A stretch of 64,000 nt of DNA, from assembly GCA_964432155.1 (NCBI GenBank), contig CAYSMF010000007.1:1-64000 (forward strand), in the 5' to 3' direction. Made by a program: the position numbers and the translations under genes. This stretch comes from UBA10438 sp964432155 (GTDB lineage Bacteria; Bacteroidota; Ignavibacteria; Kapaibacteriales; Kapaibacteriaceae). This document shows positions 52,570 to 61,572 of this stretch, piece by piece. Within the stretch, counting starts at the first letter, position 1. The number at the start of each line of letters is the position of its first letter. The notes beneath the pieces were generated by a model. That model had not been told where the DNA came from. It made no database searches and worked only from the letters and a program-made list of their open reading frames with translations.

Positions 52570-52896
52570 ATGGCATCCGACGTCTACGAGCGCATATACG
52601 ACATCGTGCGATCCGTTCCGTATGGGAAGGTGACCACGTACGGACACATCGCAGCGGCCATTGGGTCGCGCGGGGGTGCGCGTCTGGTGGGGTGGGCTCT
52701 GAACGCCGTGGCCCAAAGCGACCGCATTGATATCCCATGTCACCGCGTAGTCAACCGTCTTGGTGAGCTCTCCGGGAAAATGCACTTCGAAACCCCATAC
52801 GTCATGCGGGAGCGCCTCGAAGCCGAAGGCGTCCAGTTTCTGGACGAGGCCGTGGATATGCGCCAGCACCTCTGGGTGCCGCCGACGGAGGCATAA
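52570..52896 (+). CDS. Short MGMT-family DNA alkyltransferase-like protein
   Basis: 108 residues, only the C-terminal DNA-binding domain of O6-methylguanine methyltransferase: YERIYDIVRSVPYGKVTTYG, GSRGGARLVGWALNA (the Arg finger), and DIPCHRVVNRLGELSG with the acceptor Cys. Full MGMT is about 160-180 residues with an N-terminal domain that is missing here. ATL proteins have PWHR, so the Cys here suggests real or residual transferase activity. Confidence 0.87.
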   Translation: MASDVYERIYDIVRSVPYGKVTTYGHIAAAIGSRGGARLVGWALNAVAQSDRIDIPCHRVVNRLGELSGKMHFETPYVMRERLEAEGVQFLDEAVDMRQHLWVPPTEA

Positions 52897-52902
52897 ACGG
52901 CG

Positions 52903-52910
52903 TATCTTTG
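52903..52910 (+). promoter_or_regulatory. -7 element of the first FKBP gene, in a hairpin
   Basis: TATCTTTG, full match, lying in the loop of ACGGC/GCCGT, 28 bases before the ATG at 52939. AAGGATT precedes the ATG. Confidence 0.6.
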
Positions 52911-52938
52911 CCGTCCGTTTCAAATCCAAGGATTCACA

Positions 52939-53652
52939 ATGAAGGTCATCCTGACCACCGTGGTTGCGGCTGGCATCCTTATCGGTTGCTCCAACCAAAT
53001 TCCCGACATCAATGGTGTCGAGGCAACAACAAACAGCGACTCAACGAGCTACGCAATCGGTCTGCAGATCGGCAAGTCGTTCCGCGAGCAAGGCATCGAA
53101 ATCGATTCGCGTGCATTCATCGCCGGCATCCAAGATGCTATTGGCGAAAAGCCACTCTTTGCCGACTCTGTAGTTGCAAAGGTGCTGATGTCTGTGCAAG
53201 AGAAGGCCATGCAGAAGATGCAGGAGAATCAGCAAAAGGAACAAGCCGCAATGGCGAAGGTTGCCGACTCTGTTCGCAAGGTTGGCAATGAGTTCCTCGC
53301 TAAGAACAAGACCAAGGCCGGCGTGATCACCACTGCTTCTGGCTTGCAGTACGAAGTCATCAAGCAAGGCACTGGCAAGCGCCCATCAGCATCACAAAAG
53401 GCTGTTGTGCATTACACAGGCATGTTGATCGATGGCAAGGTATTCGATAGCTCGGTGCAGCGCGGACAGCCAGCAGAGTTTCCTGTTGGTGGCGTGATTC
53501 CTGGCTTCTCGGAACTTCTCCAGCTCATGCCGGAAGGTTCGAAGTTCAAGGCATACATCCCGAACGAACTCGCCTACGGTCCACAAGGCAGCGAGAACAT
53601 CCCACCGGGAAGCGTCCTTGTGTTCGAGGTCGAACTCCTCGGTATCAAGTAA
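52939..53652 (+). CDS. FKBP-type peptidyl-prolyl isomerase lipoprotein (FkpA/Mip-like)
   Basis: 237 residues. Lipobox ILIGCSN. N-terminal dimerisation helices (TSYAIGLQIGKSF, QEKAMQKMQENQQKE) at 35-125, then the FKBP domain at about 140-237: VHYTGMLIDGKVFDSS, GVIPGFSE and FVFEVELL. In the active site the position of FKBP12 Trp59 is Phe (GFSE); the paralogue downstream has Trp. Periplasmic or outer-membrane folding factor. Confidence 0.94.
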   Translation: MKVILTTVVAAGILIGCSNQIPDINGVEATTNSDSTSYAIGLQIGKSFREQGIEIDSRAFIAGIQDAIGEKPLFADSVVAKVLMSVQEKAMQKMQENQQKEQAAMAKVADSVRKVGNEFLAKNKTKAGVITTASGLQYEVIKQGTGKRPSASQKAVVHYTGMLIDGKVFDSSVQRGQPAEFPVGGVIPGFSELLQLMPEGSKFKAYIPNELAYGPQGSENIPPGSVLVFEVELLGIK

Positions 53653-53702
53653 GCCCCCTCTCCAATCGACACATTCATTGTTCACTCAGGTAGCAGTAAC
53701 GT

Positions 53703-54410
53703 ATGCGCACACTTCTCATCCTCGCAGCTAGCGTGATCGTCAGCGTGGCGCTGACTTCAACAGCTACAGCACAACAACAGGTTAACAGCGTGAAACCAAC
53801 TACAGCAAAGGACACAGCGAGCTACGCCGTTGGTCAGCAAATCGGAAAGTCCCTCGTCGACCAGAATCTCGGTCTCGACATCGACATGCTCATCGCAGGT
53901 CTGCGCGACATGATTTCGGGCAAGCCCCTTCTCAGCGACGAAGCACTGCAAGCAGCCATGACGAAGCTCCAGCAAGAGCAAATGGCACGCATGCAGGCTG
54001 AAAACGCAAAGAAGGGCGAAGCAGCAAAGGCAAAGGGCGAGGCATTCCTTGCAGACAACAAGAAGAAGGCTGGCGTGATGACAACACCATCAGGCCTGCA
54101 GTACAAGGTTGTCACCGAAGGCAAGGGCAAGAAGCCAACCAAGGACAACACGGTGAAGGTTCACTACACGGGAACACTCATCGACGGCACAGTGTTCGAT
54201 AGCTCTGTCAAGCGCGGCGAGCCGATTGAGTTCCCACTCAGCGGTGTGATCGCTGGTTGGACAGAAGGCGTGCAGCTGATGACGGTTGGTTCGAAGTACA
54301 TCTTCTACATCCCATCAGATCTCGCTTACGGTCCAAACGGTGCCGGCGGAACGATCGGACCAAACGAGACGCTGATCTTCGAAGTTGAGTTGCTCGACAT
54401 CACGAAGTAA
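53703..54410 (+). CDS. Second FKBP-type peptidyl-prolyl isomerase, secreted
   Basis: 235 residues. Cleavable signal (ILAASVIVSVALTSTATAQ) and no lipobox. The same two-part layout as its neighbour: dimerisation helices, then FKBP domain (VHYTGTLIDGTVFDSS, GVIAGWTE with Trp). It is a tandem duplicate of the lipoprotein version, so one copy is anchored and one soluble. A strong terminator follows. Confidence 0.94.
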   Translation: MRTLLILAASVIVSVALTSTATAQQQVNSVKPTTAKDTASYAVGQQIGKSLVDQNLGLDIDMLIAGLRDMISGKPLLSDEALQAAMTKLQQEQMARMQAENAKKGEAAKAKGEAFLADNKKKAGVMTTPSGLQYKVVTEGKGKKPTKDNTVKVHYTGTLIDGTVFDSSVKRGEPIEFPLSGVIAGWTEGVQLMTVGSKYIFYIPSDLAYGPNGAGGTIGPNETLIFEVELLDITK

Positions 54411-54432
54411 GCTCTCCTCCATCGCATTTCCC

Positions 54433-54460
54433 AACGAGCCGCACACATGTGCGGCTCGTT
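54433..54460 (+). terminator. Rho-independent terminator of the FKBP pair
   Basis: Perfect 13-base stem, AACGAGCCGCACA with TGTGCGGCTCGTT, two-base loop, then TCGTTTG. Confidence 0.8.
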
Positions 54461-54493
54461 TCGTTTGAAGCTAATTGCAGACATCTTTATCCG

Positions 54494-54501
54494 TAACTTG
54501 C
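54494..54501 (+). promoter_or_regulatory. -7 element of the desaturase gene
   Basis: TAACTTGC, 30 bases before the GTG at 54532. Confidence 0.45.
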
Positions 54502-54531
54502 AGTCATCTCCACAATCGAGTAAGACATTTC

Positions 54532-55455
54532 GTGAACAAGCTCCCTGTTCTTGGACTTTTGATTCTTCCACTGCTTGGCGTGATCTACGCTGTGTGGGCT
54601 GCCATCAATGGCGACATCACCACAACGAACGTTGTGATGTGTGTCGTTGGCGTGATTCTCACAGAGTACGGCATCACGATGGGCTACCACCGTCTGGTCG
54701 TCCACAAAGCATACGAACCGCATCCAGCGCTCAAGGCTGTGGTGCTGGCACTGGGATCAATGGCGTTCCAAGGACCTGTCGTCAACTGGGCGGCAACACA
54801 CACAAAGCACCACGCACACAGCGATCAAGAGGGCGACCCACACTCACCAACGATCAGCGGTTTTCTCTATGCACACTTCGAGTGGCTGCTCGAAATGGGC
54901 AGCTCCGACATGGAAGAGATTCGTGCGAAGTGGGGTCAGCGCTACATCAAGGATCCAATGATCAAGTGGTTCTCCGACACATTCCTCTTCTGGGGTCTTG
55001 GTAGCCTTGCGCTTCCAGCCGTGATCGGATATGCGATCGAGGGTACGGGGCATGCAGCATTTACGGGCTTCATTTGGGGCGGTCTTGTCCGCGTCTTCCT
55101 GTCGTCGCACATCACATGGAGCGTGAACTCGGTATGCCACTACATCGGCGGACGGATGTTCACGACAACCGATAAGAGCCGCAACAACGCTATCGTCGGC
55201 ATTCTCGCACTCGGCGAAGGCTGGCACAACAACCACCATGCCTTCCCTGCTTCGGCATTCCACGGAATGAAGTGGTGGCAGTTCGATCTCACCGGACTCA
55301 GCATTCGCTTCTTCGAAGCGATCGGTCTTGTGAAGAAAGTCGTCCGTATCCCAGAGTCACTCCTCGAAAAGCGTCGTTACGACGGATCCCTTGCTGCGGT
55401 TAACGTGCAAGTGCTGTCGATGACCGAGGACGGTGAGCCAGAAGAGCATGCATGA
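54532..55455 (+). CDS. Acyl-CoA (delta-9) fatty acid desaturase
   Basis: 307 residues. Integral-membrane di-iron desaturase with the three His boxes HRLVVHK, HTKHHAHSD and HNNHHAFP, and four hydrophobic helices. Introduces a double bond into saturated fatty acyl chains using oxygen, so the host can respire or at least meets oxygen. GTG start at 54532. The final ATGA overlaps the next gene. Confidence 0.92.
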   Translation: MNKLPVLGLLILPLLGVIYAVWAAINGDITTTNVVMCVVGVILTEYGITMGYHRLVVHKAYEPHPALKAVVLALGSMAFQGPVVNWAATHTKHHAHSDQEGDPHSPTISGFLYAHFEWLLEMGSSDMEEIRAKWGQRYIKDPMIKWFSDTFLFWGLGSLALPAVIGYAIEGTGHAAFTGFIWGGLVRVFLSSHITWSVNSVCHYIGGRMFTTTDKSRNNAIVGILALGEGWHNNHHAFPASAFHGMKWWQFDLTGLSIRFFEAIGLVKKVVRIPESLLEKRRYDGSLAAVNVQVLSMTEDGEPEEHA

Positions 55456-57236
55456 CCCTTTTTTCGGCAACTGATCTCAGCAAATCGTACTACGAGAAGG
55501 TCCTCTTCGAGGGCATCTCGTTCGGAATGCAATCGGGCGAACGCATTGGCGTAATTGGTCGCAACGGCGCGGGTAAAACATCGCTCCTGCGCATCATTGC
55601 CGGAATCGATGCACCCGACGCAGGCGAAGTGGCGTTCAATCGCGATGCTCGCGTTGAGTATCTGCCGCAGTTGCCAACATTCGATCGTTCCGATACTGCA
55701 CTGCACGCAGTTACCTCGGCGTATGATCAAGCGCATGGCTTCCTCGAAGACTGGGAGCTTGAGACACGCGCAAAGCGCACACTGGGCAAACTGGGCATTC
55801 ACGATCCACTGCGCGACGTCCACATTATGTCGGGCGGACAGCGCAAACGCGTCGCGATTGCACGTGCGTTGATGGCACAACCAGACTTGCTCATTCTCGA
55901 CGAGCCCACGAACCACCTCGACGCAGTAAGCGTGCAATGGCTGCAGGACGACTTGCAGGCAACATCGCGCGGACTCTTGCTCGTGACGCACGATCGATAC
56001 TTCCTTGATGCTGTCTGTACACGCATCATCGAGCTCGATCAACATCGACTCTTCTCGTACGATGGCTCATACGAGCAGTACCTCGAACGCAAAGAATCCA
56101 TGATCGCTGTTGCTGATGCAACGGCAGATCACCAGCGGAACAAACTCCGCACAGAACTTGCCTGGCTGCAGAAGGGCGCAAAGGCCCGTCGTACCAAGCA
56201 GCAGAGTCGCATCGACTGGATCGAAAAGATGCAGCGCGAGCAGAAGACTGCATCGACGGAGTTTCGCGACATCGACATTGAAGTGGGCGGACGATTCCTC
56301 GGCGGAAAGATCATCGACGCTGTCGACATCACGCACGGCACGATGATCACCAACTTCACGTATCGGGCAGCCCCCTCCAATCGCATCGGGATTATTGGTG
56401 CGAATGGGGCCGGCAAGACCACGCTGCTGAACATCCTCAACGGTTCGATCCGTCCAACCAGCGGTCACGTAGGCATTGGCGACACCGTTACGATTGGATT
56501 CTTCCAGCAAGAGATCAAAGACCTCGACGAGAATGCTACAGTGGTTGCGAACGTGCGCAATATTGCCGAGTATATCGATGCAGGCGTCGGACGTGAGCGC
56601 TACATCAGCGCGAAGGAATTGTGCGATCGATTCGGGTTTTCCTCAAAGCAGCAACACGCCTACGTGCACACGCTGTCAGGGGGCGAGCGACGCCGCCTCG
56701 GCTTGCTCCGCGTGTTGATGTCGAACCCCAACGTGCTCTTCCTTGATGAGCCCACGAACGACTTCGACCTCGTTACGTTGTCGGCGCTTGAAGACTACCT
56801 TTCGTACTTCAAGGGCGTGCTGCTCATCGTCTCGCACGATCGCGCATTCCTCGACAAAACCGTCGACACGATCTGGGCCTTTGAAGCTGGTGGCGTGATC
56901 AAGGAATACCCCGGCAATTACACCACGTACCTCGAGAAGCTCGAAGCCCGCTCGAAGAAGTCCAACGACGACCGTGGTGACGCACAGCAGCGGACCGCGG
57001 CTGCGCCGCCCCCTGCAAAGAAGAAACTCAATTTCAACGAGCAGCGGGAGTTTGAGCAGCTTGAGCGCGAGATCCCTCGACTAGAGGCACTCGCGGCCGA
57101 CATCGAAGCCAAGATGGGCTCTGGTGAGGGCTCATACGAGGATCACCACCGTTGGGCCGAGGAGCATTCGACCGCTACCCGGAACCTCGACACCGCCATG
57201 ACACGTTGGTTGGAGCTGAGCGAGCGTATCGCATAA
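55452..57236 (+). CDS. ABC-F family ATPase (second)
   Basis: 594 residues, two ABC cassettes with GRNGAGKTS and GANGAGKTT, MSGGQRKR and LSGGERRR, LILDEPTNHLD and LFLDEPTNDFD. The linker between cassettes is charged. The C terminus is a helical hairpin (NEQREFEQLEREIPRLEALA). It differs from the ABC-F at 13616 in linker and spacing and may belong to the Uup group. Starts inside the desaturase stop. Confidence 0.92.
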   Translation: MTLFSATDLSKSYYEKVLFEGISFGMQSGERIGVIGRNGAGKTSLLRIIAGIDAPDAGEVAFNRDARVEYLPQLPTFDRSDTALHAVTSAYDQAHGFLEDWELETRAKRTLGKLGIHDPLRDVHIMSGGQRKRVAIARALMAQPDLLILDEPTNHLDAVSVQWLQDDLQATSRGLLLVTHDRYFLDAVCTRIIELDQHRLFSYDGSYEQYLERKESMIAVADATADHQRNKLRTELAWLQKGAKARRTKQQSRIDWIEKMQREQKTASTEFRDIDIEVGGRFLGGKIIDAVDITHGTMITNFTYRAAPSNRIGIIGANGAGKTTLLNILNGSIRPTSGHVGIGDTVTIGFFQQEIKDLDENATVVANVRNIAEYIDAGVGRERYISAKELCDRFGFSSKQQHAYVHTLSGGERRRLGLLRVLMSNPNVLFLDEPTNDFDLVTLSALEDYLSYFKGVLLIVSHDRAFLDKTVDTIWAFEAGGVIKEYPGNYTTYLEKLEARSKKSNDDRGDAQQRTAAAPPPAKKKLNFNEQREFEQLEREIPRLEALAADIEAKMGSGEGSYEDHHRWAEEHSTATRNLDTAMTRWLELSERIA

Positions 57237-57256
57237 CGGCATCCAGCGCCGTTTTC
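57235..57256 (+). terminator. Hairpin with T-run after the ABC-F gene
   Basis: AACGGC (57235-57240) pairs with GCCGTT (57248-57253) and is followed by TT. It overlaps the stop codon of the ABC-F gene. Confidence 0.45.
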
Positions 57257-57257
57257 C

Positions 57258-57265
57258 GATATTTG
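57258..57265 (+). promoter_or_regulatory. -7 element candidate of aconitase
   Basis: GATATTTG, one base off TAnnTTTG at position 1, 39 bases before the ATG at 57305. Confidence 0.4.
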
Positions 57266-57304
57266 CAGTCTATTCGCGCCAATTCTGAACAACGGTATAG
57301 GTCC

Positions 57305-59545
57305 ATGGCAACTCAAGACATCTCCATGATCAAGAAGGTGTACGAACACCTTCCATCCAAGGTCGCGGCTGCGCGAGCACTCGTCGGACGTCCACTCACC
57401 CTTGCAGAGAAGATCCTCTATGCACACATGGTGGAGCTGCCAACAGCGGCCTACACACGTGGTGGCGCGTATGTGGACTTCAATCCTGACCGCGTCGCGA
57501 TGCAGGATGCAACGGCACAGATGGCGTTGCTGCAGTTCATGTCGGCCGGCATTCCAAAGGTTGCCGTACCATCGACGGTACACTGCGACCACCTGATCCG
57601 TGCCGAGCATGGTGCGAACAGCGACTTGGAAACATCCCTCAAGGAAAACAAGGAAGTCTTCGACTTCCTCTCGAGCGTTTCACAGAAGTACGGCATTGGC
57701 TTCTGGAAGCCAGGCGCAGGTATCATTCACCAAGTTGTGCTCGAGAACTATGCCTTCCCAGGCGGCATGATGATCGGCACAGACTCACACACACCAAATG
57801 CTGGTGGTATGGGTATGATCGCCATTGGCGTTGGTGGTGCTGATGCGGTAGACGTGATGGCAGGCATGCCATGGGAACTTCAGATGCCGAAGCTGATCGG
57901 CGTGAAGCTCACGGGCAAGATGAACGGCTGGACAAGCCCGAAGGACGTGATCCTGAAGCTCGCCGGTATCCTCACGGTAAAGGGTGGAACAGGCGCCATC
58001 GTTGAATACTTCGGCGACGGTACAGCATCCTTCTCCGCAACAGGCAAGGGCACGATCTGCAACATGGGTGCAGAAATTGGTGCGACTACATCGGTGTTCC
58101 CATACGATGCATCGATGGAGCGCTATCTGCTGTCGAGCGACCGTGCAGACGTTGCAGCACTTGCGAACACGGTTGCAGAACACCTGCGTGCAGACGACGA
58201 AGTGTTCGCAAATCCAGCGGCGTACTACGACCAAGTAATCGAAATCAACCTCGACACACTCGAGCCACACATCAACGGTCCGTTCACACCAGACCGTGCG
58301 ATGGAACTCTCCGAATTCGTCAAGGCGGTGAAGGAGAACAACTGGCCAGAGGATCTTCGTGTTGGTCTCATCGGATCATGCACCAACTCATCGTACGAAG
58401 ACATGAGTCGTGTTGCAGCCATTGCAGACTTTGCATCGAAGAACGGACTCAAGGCAAAGGCCGAGTTCACCATCACGCCGGGCTCCGAGCAAGTGCGTGC
58501 AACGATCGAGCGCGACGGCATTCTTGCCAAGCTTGAGAACATCGGCGGCACGGTGCTTGCCAATGCATGCGGTCCGTGTATCGGACAGTGGAAGCGTCAC
58601 GACGTACAGCAAGGCGATCGCAACTCGATCATCACCTCGTTCAACCGCAACTTCACAGGTCGCAACGACGGCATCAAGGAAACGCACGCCTTTGTTGCAT
58701 CACCAGAAACAGTTGCAGCGTTTGTGCTTGCTGGCAAGCTCACAACGAACTTCATGAAGGAGCCAATCGACGGTGTCATGCTGCAGCCACCTGTTGGTGA
58801 TGAGCTTCCGGCGCAAGGCTTTGTTCCAGATCCAGCGGGCTTTATCGCACCAGCTGCTGATGGCAGCACGGTATCGGTGGTCATCGATCAAGCAAGCAAC
58901 CGTCTGCAAGCACTCGAAGCTTTCAAGGCACCAGTCGCATCCGAGTACATCGACATGCCACTGCTGCTCAAGGCGAAGGGCAAGTGCACAACCGACCACA
59001 TCTCGATGGCCGGACCATGGTTGCGCTTCCGCGGTCACCTCGACAACATCTCGAACAACATGTTCATCGGTGCCATCAACTACATCAACGACACTGCCAA
59101 CAGCGTCAAGAACGTGTTCACAGGCGAGTACGCTGAAGTACCAGCCACGGCACGCGACTACAAGGCGCGCGGCATCGCATGGGTTGTTGTAGGCGACGAG
59201 AACTACGGCGAAGGCTCATCACGTGAGCACGCAGCCATGGAGCCACGCTTCCTCGGCGGTAAGGCAATCATCGTGAAGAGCTTCGCGCGCATTCACGAAA
59301 CCAACCTCAAGAAGCAAGGCATGCTGCCGCTCACATTTGTGAACCCAGCAGACTACGATAAGATCCGTGAAGGCGATCGCATGTCGATCGACATCACAAC
59401 GCTCGCTCCCGGCTCAATCGTCACGCTCACAGTAAAGCACGACGACGGAAGCAGCGAAACGATCGAACTCAAGCACACCATGAACGAGCAACAACTCGGC
59501 TGGTTCAAGGCCGGCTCCGCGCTGAACCTCATCGCAGGCCGCTAA
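57305..59545 (+). CDS. acn: Aconitate hydratase
   Basis: 746 residues, the length of mitochondrial-type aconitases. Citrate-isocitrate isomerase of the TCA cycle with a [4Fe-4S] cluster: Cys ligands in IGSCTNSSYEDM and NACGPCIGQW; active-site segments GTDSHTPN and GEGSSREHAAMEPR are present. The start MATQDISM follows TAGGTCC. The gene stands alone; it is followed by a palindromic repeat and a terminator. Confidence 0.97.
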   Translation: MATQDISMIKKVYEHLPSKVAAARALVGRPLTLAEKILYAHMVELPTAAYTRGGAYVDFNPDRVAMQDATAQMALLQFMSAGIPKVAVPSTVHCDHLIRAEHGANSDLETSLKENKEVFDFLSSVSQKYGIGFWKPGAGIIHQVVLENYAFPGGMMIGTDSHTPNAGGMGMIAIGVGGADAVDVMAGMPWELQMPKLIGVKLTGKMNGWTSPKDVILKLAGILTVKGGTGAIVEYFGDGTASFSATGKGTICNMGAEIGATTSVFPYDASMERYLLSSDRADVAALANTVAEHLRADDEVFANPAAYYDQVIEINLDTLEPHINGPFTPDRAMELSEFVKAVKENNWPEDLRVGLIGSCTNSSYEDMSRVAAIADFASKNGLKAKAEFTITPGSEQVRATIERDGILAKLENIGGTVLANACGPCIGQWKRHDVQQGDRNSIITSFNRNFTGRNDGIKETHAFVASPETVAAFVLAGKLTTNFMKEPIDGVMLQPPVGDELPAQGFVPDPAGFIAPAADGSTVSVVIDQASNRLQALEAFKAPVASEYIDMPLLLKAKGKCTTDHISMAGPWLRFRGHLDNISNNMFIGAINYINDTANSVKNVFTGEYAEVPATARDYKARGIAWVVVGDENYGEGSSREHAAMEPRFLGGKAIIVKSFARIHETNLKKQGMLPLTFVNPADYDKIREGDRMSIDITTLAPGSIVTLTVKHDDGSSETIELKHTMNEQQLGWFKAGSALNLIAGR

Positions 59546-59556
59546 AAAAAGGTTGA

Positions 59557-59583
59557 ATGCCGGGAAAGTATAGCTCCCGGCAT
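59557..59583. repeat. Palindromic intergenic repeat, copy 1
   Basis: 27-base unit beginning ATGCCGGGAAAGTATAG and ending CCCGGCAT; arms ATGCCGGG/CCCGGCAT. It differs at two bases from the copies at 60613 and 60653. Confidence 0.75.
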
Positions 59584-59595
59584 AGCATTCGAATC

Positions 59596-59629
59596 AAGCC
59601 CTCTACCATTCACTGGTAGGGGGCTTTTT
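59596..59629 (+). terminator. Rho-independent terminator
   Basis: Stem AAGCCCTCTACCA with TGGTAGGGGGCTT (one T:G pair), five-base loop, TTTTT tail. Ends the aconitase transcript. Confidence 0.85.
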
Positions 59630-59664
59630 GTATGTTCACCGTCTCACACTCTACGGAGCCCCTT

Positions 59665-60606
59665 ATGCATCGTCGCCGATTTCTTGCCGCAACCATTGGA
59701 GCATCAGCACTTGCTGCACATCGCTTGCAGGGCGAGATGTTTGCACCATCGAAGCCGGTGGTGATATCGACATGGAACTTTGGTGTGCGCGCGAACGTGG
59801 AATCGCTTCGTGTGCTGCGCGAGGGCGGAAGCGTACTCGATGCAGTGGAGCGCGGCGTGATGGTGATCGAGGCGGATGATTCGAATGGAAGTGTGGGTCT
59901 GGGTGGACTCCCCGATCGCGATGGGAACGTAACGCTTGATGCGTGCATCATGCATGGCGATGGTCGCGCGGGCTCGGTGTGTTTTGTGCAAGGTATCAAA
60001 CACCCGATCTCGGTAGCGCGCATGGTGATGGAGCAGACGCCACATGTGATGCTGGTGGGAAAAGGGGCTGAGCAGTTCGCACGTGAACACGGCATCACGC
60101 AACGCGAGAATACGCTGACGCCTGCATCACGCGAGGCATGGACGAAGTGGCTCGCTGAGAAGAAGTACAAGCCCGTGATCAACATCGAGAATCACGATAC
60201 GATCGGCTTGCTCGCACTTGATCAGAATGCAACACTCGCTGGTGCATGCACCACGAGTGGACTCGCCTTTAAGATGCACGGACGTGTGGGCGACTCACCG
60301 ATCATTGGTGCTGGACTCTTTGTCGATGGCGATGTCGGGGGCGCTACATGCACGGGTCTCGGCGAGGCAGTGCTGCGCACGTTGGCATCACATCTCGCCG
60401 TTGAACGCATGCGTGTTGGCGACTCACCGCAGCAAGCATGTGAAGTGGCAATCAAACGCGTTGTTGCAAAGAACCCCGCATGGCGCGAACTCCAAGTGGG
60501 AATTCTCGCGCTTCACCGCGATGGTTCGCATGGGGCGTACAGTATTCAACCCGGGTTTACGTACGCGCTCAACGACGATGTGCGGACGGCAGCATCATTT
60601 GTGTGA
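59665..60606 (+). CDS. N4-(beta-N-acetylglucosaminyl)-L-asparaginase (Ntn-hydrolase)
   Basis: 313 residues. Twin-arginine-like signal (MHRRRFLAATIGASALAA). Self-cleavage site HDTIG with the nucleophile Thr, then GRVGDSPIIGAGLFVD and GGATCTGLGEAVLR, the glycosylasparaginase motif. It splits the N-glycan-Asn link or isoaspartyl peptides outside the cytosol. ATG at 59665 with GGAG before it. It is flanked on both sides by the same family of palindromic repeats. Confidence 0.9.
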   Translation: MHRRRFLAATIGASALAAHRLQGEMFAPSKPVVISTWNFGVRANVESLRVLREGGSVLDAVERGVMVIEADDSNGSVGLGGLPDRDGNVTLDACIMHGDGRAGSVCFVQGIKHPISVARMVMEQTPHVMLVGKGAEQFAREHGITQRENTLTPASREAWTKWLAEKKYKPVINIENHDTIGLLALDQNATLAGACTTSGLAFKMHGRVGDSPIIGAGLFVDGDVGGATCTGLGEAVLRTLASHLAVERMRVGDSPQQACEVAIKRVVAKNPAWRELQVGILALHRDGSHGAYSIQPGFTYALNDDVRTAASFV

Positions 60607-60612
60607 TGTGCG

Positions 60613-60679
60613 ATGCCGGGAAAGTATAGTACCCGGCATTCATCAAGGTTCCATGCCGGGTACTATACTTTCCCGGCAT
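60613..60679. repeat. Inverted pair of palindromic repeats, copies 2 and 3
   Basis: 60613-60639 and 60653-60679 are perfect reverse complements of each other (27 bases) with 13 bases between them. Each is itself a palindrome with ATGCCGGG/CCCGGCAT arms. A further copy lies at 59557. Confidence 0.8.
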
Positions 60680-60680
60680 C

Positions 60681-60944
60681 TCACTCTTCAACGTCGTCGT
60701 CCGGACCCGGACCGAGGAAGATGGCAAAGCCTTCTTGCGCGATGATCTTCTTCACAAGGTTCAACGCTTGCTTGTCCGACGGAAACGAGTCTTCCCAGAC
60801 CGATGAATGGTCGTGGTCGTCGACAACCTCGAGATACCAGTCAGTGCCACCCTTCTCGCGATAGATGTACACATCGATCGATCGATCGTGTTCGGTGATC
60901 GTTTGCGTCAACGGAGAATACTCAAGCTCGGGTTCGGTGTTCAT
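60681..60944 (-). CDS. Small hypothetical protein
   Basis: 87 residues, acidic, with TITEHDRSIDVYIYREKGGT and DWYLEVVDDHDHSSVWED suggesting a small beta-plus-alpha fold. No signal or known motif. Its start overlaps the stop of the upstream yhcH-like gene (ATGA), so the two are co-expressed. The stop lies next to the inverted palindrome pair. Confidence 0.72.
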   Translation of the reverse strand: MNTEPELEYSPLTQTITEHDRSIDVYIYREKGGTDWYLEVVDDHDHSSVWEDSFPSDKQALNLVKKIIAQEGFAIFLGPGPDDDVEE

Positions 60945-61393
60945 TGCATGTACGAAGTGTGAACCTTGAAAATACACTTTCGTACGGCATTCGCCGGCGG
61001 CTGCGGTGCATGCGCATCATCGGGATACAACACCACAGCAGTTCCTTCCGCAACATGAACGCGCGTTGCTGGAACGTCTGCATAGAATTCAATGTCAGCC
61101 TCAACATCGTACGGCTTCGTCACGTGCACGCACGATGCTTGTGATGACCACAGGATGTCGAACGATCCGCGCAACGCGATCTGCACGTCGATGTACTGTC
61201 GGTGCGCTTCAAGCGGCGCCGCCTCATCACGATGCACATCGTCGGCAACTATCACAAAGCACATGTCGCCATCCACATCATACCGACCAGGCTCGGCAGT
61301 TTCAAGGTCGTGCGCAGCGAGGAACTCACGCACGCGACCAAACCACGGCAAATGTGCGAAGGCAGAAGGCGAAGTAAGTCTGTCGACGATCAT
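60941..61393 (-). CDS. YhcH/YjgK/YiaL-family (DUF386) protein
   Basis: 150 residues from the ATG at 61393. DUF386 beta-barrel: PLEAHRQYIDVQIALRG with the metal-binding E-x-H pattern and VAEGTAVVLYPDDAHAPQ. Relatives act on sialic acid or other sugars or are beta-galactosidase subunits; no sugar gene is near. ATGA overlap with the next gene. The 180 bases upstream show no clear promoter. Confidence 0.88.
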   Translation of the reverse strand: MIVDRLTSPSAFAHLPWFGRVREFLAAHDLETAEPGRYDVDGDMCFVIVADDVHRDEAAPLEAHRQYIDVQIALRGSFDILWSSQASCVHVTKPYDVEADIEFYADVPATRVHVAEGTAVVLYPDDAHAPQPPANAVRKCIFKVHTSYMQ

Positions 61394-61572
61394 GGGGCCT
61401 GGAGGATGTGTACCGAATACCACGAGTTTACGACATGAAGCCGTGCAATCGTTCTCCAGCCACCGCGTCATGCAAACAATGCGAACCTGACGTTTGTCAT
61501 AGTTCGATTCGGTAGAACTCACGAATCTTGATGCAGTAGTAGGTCGATACATTCACCATATCGGAGACAAGG

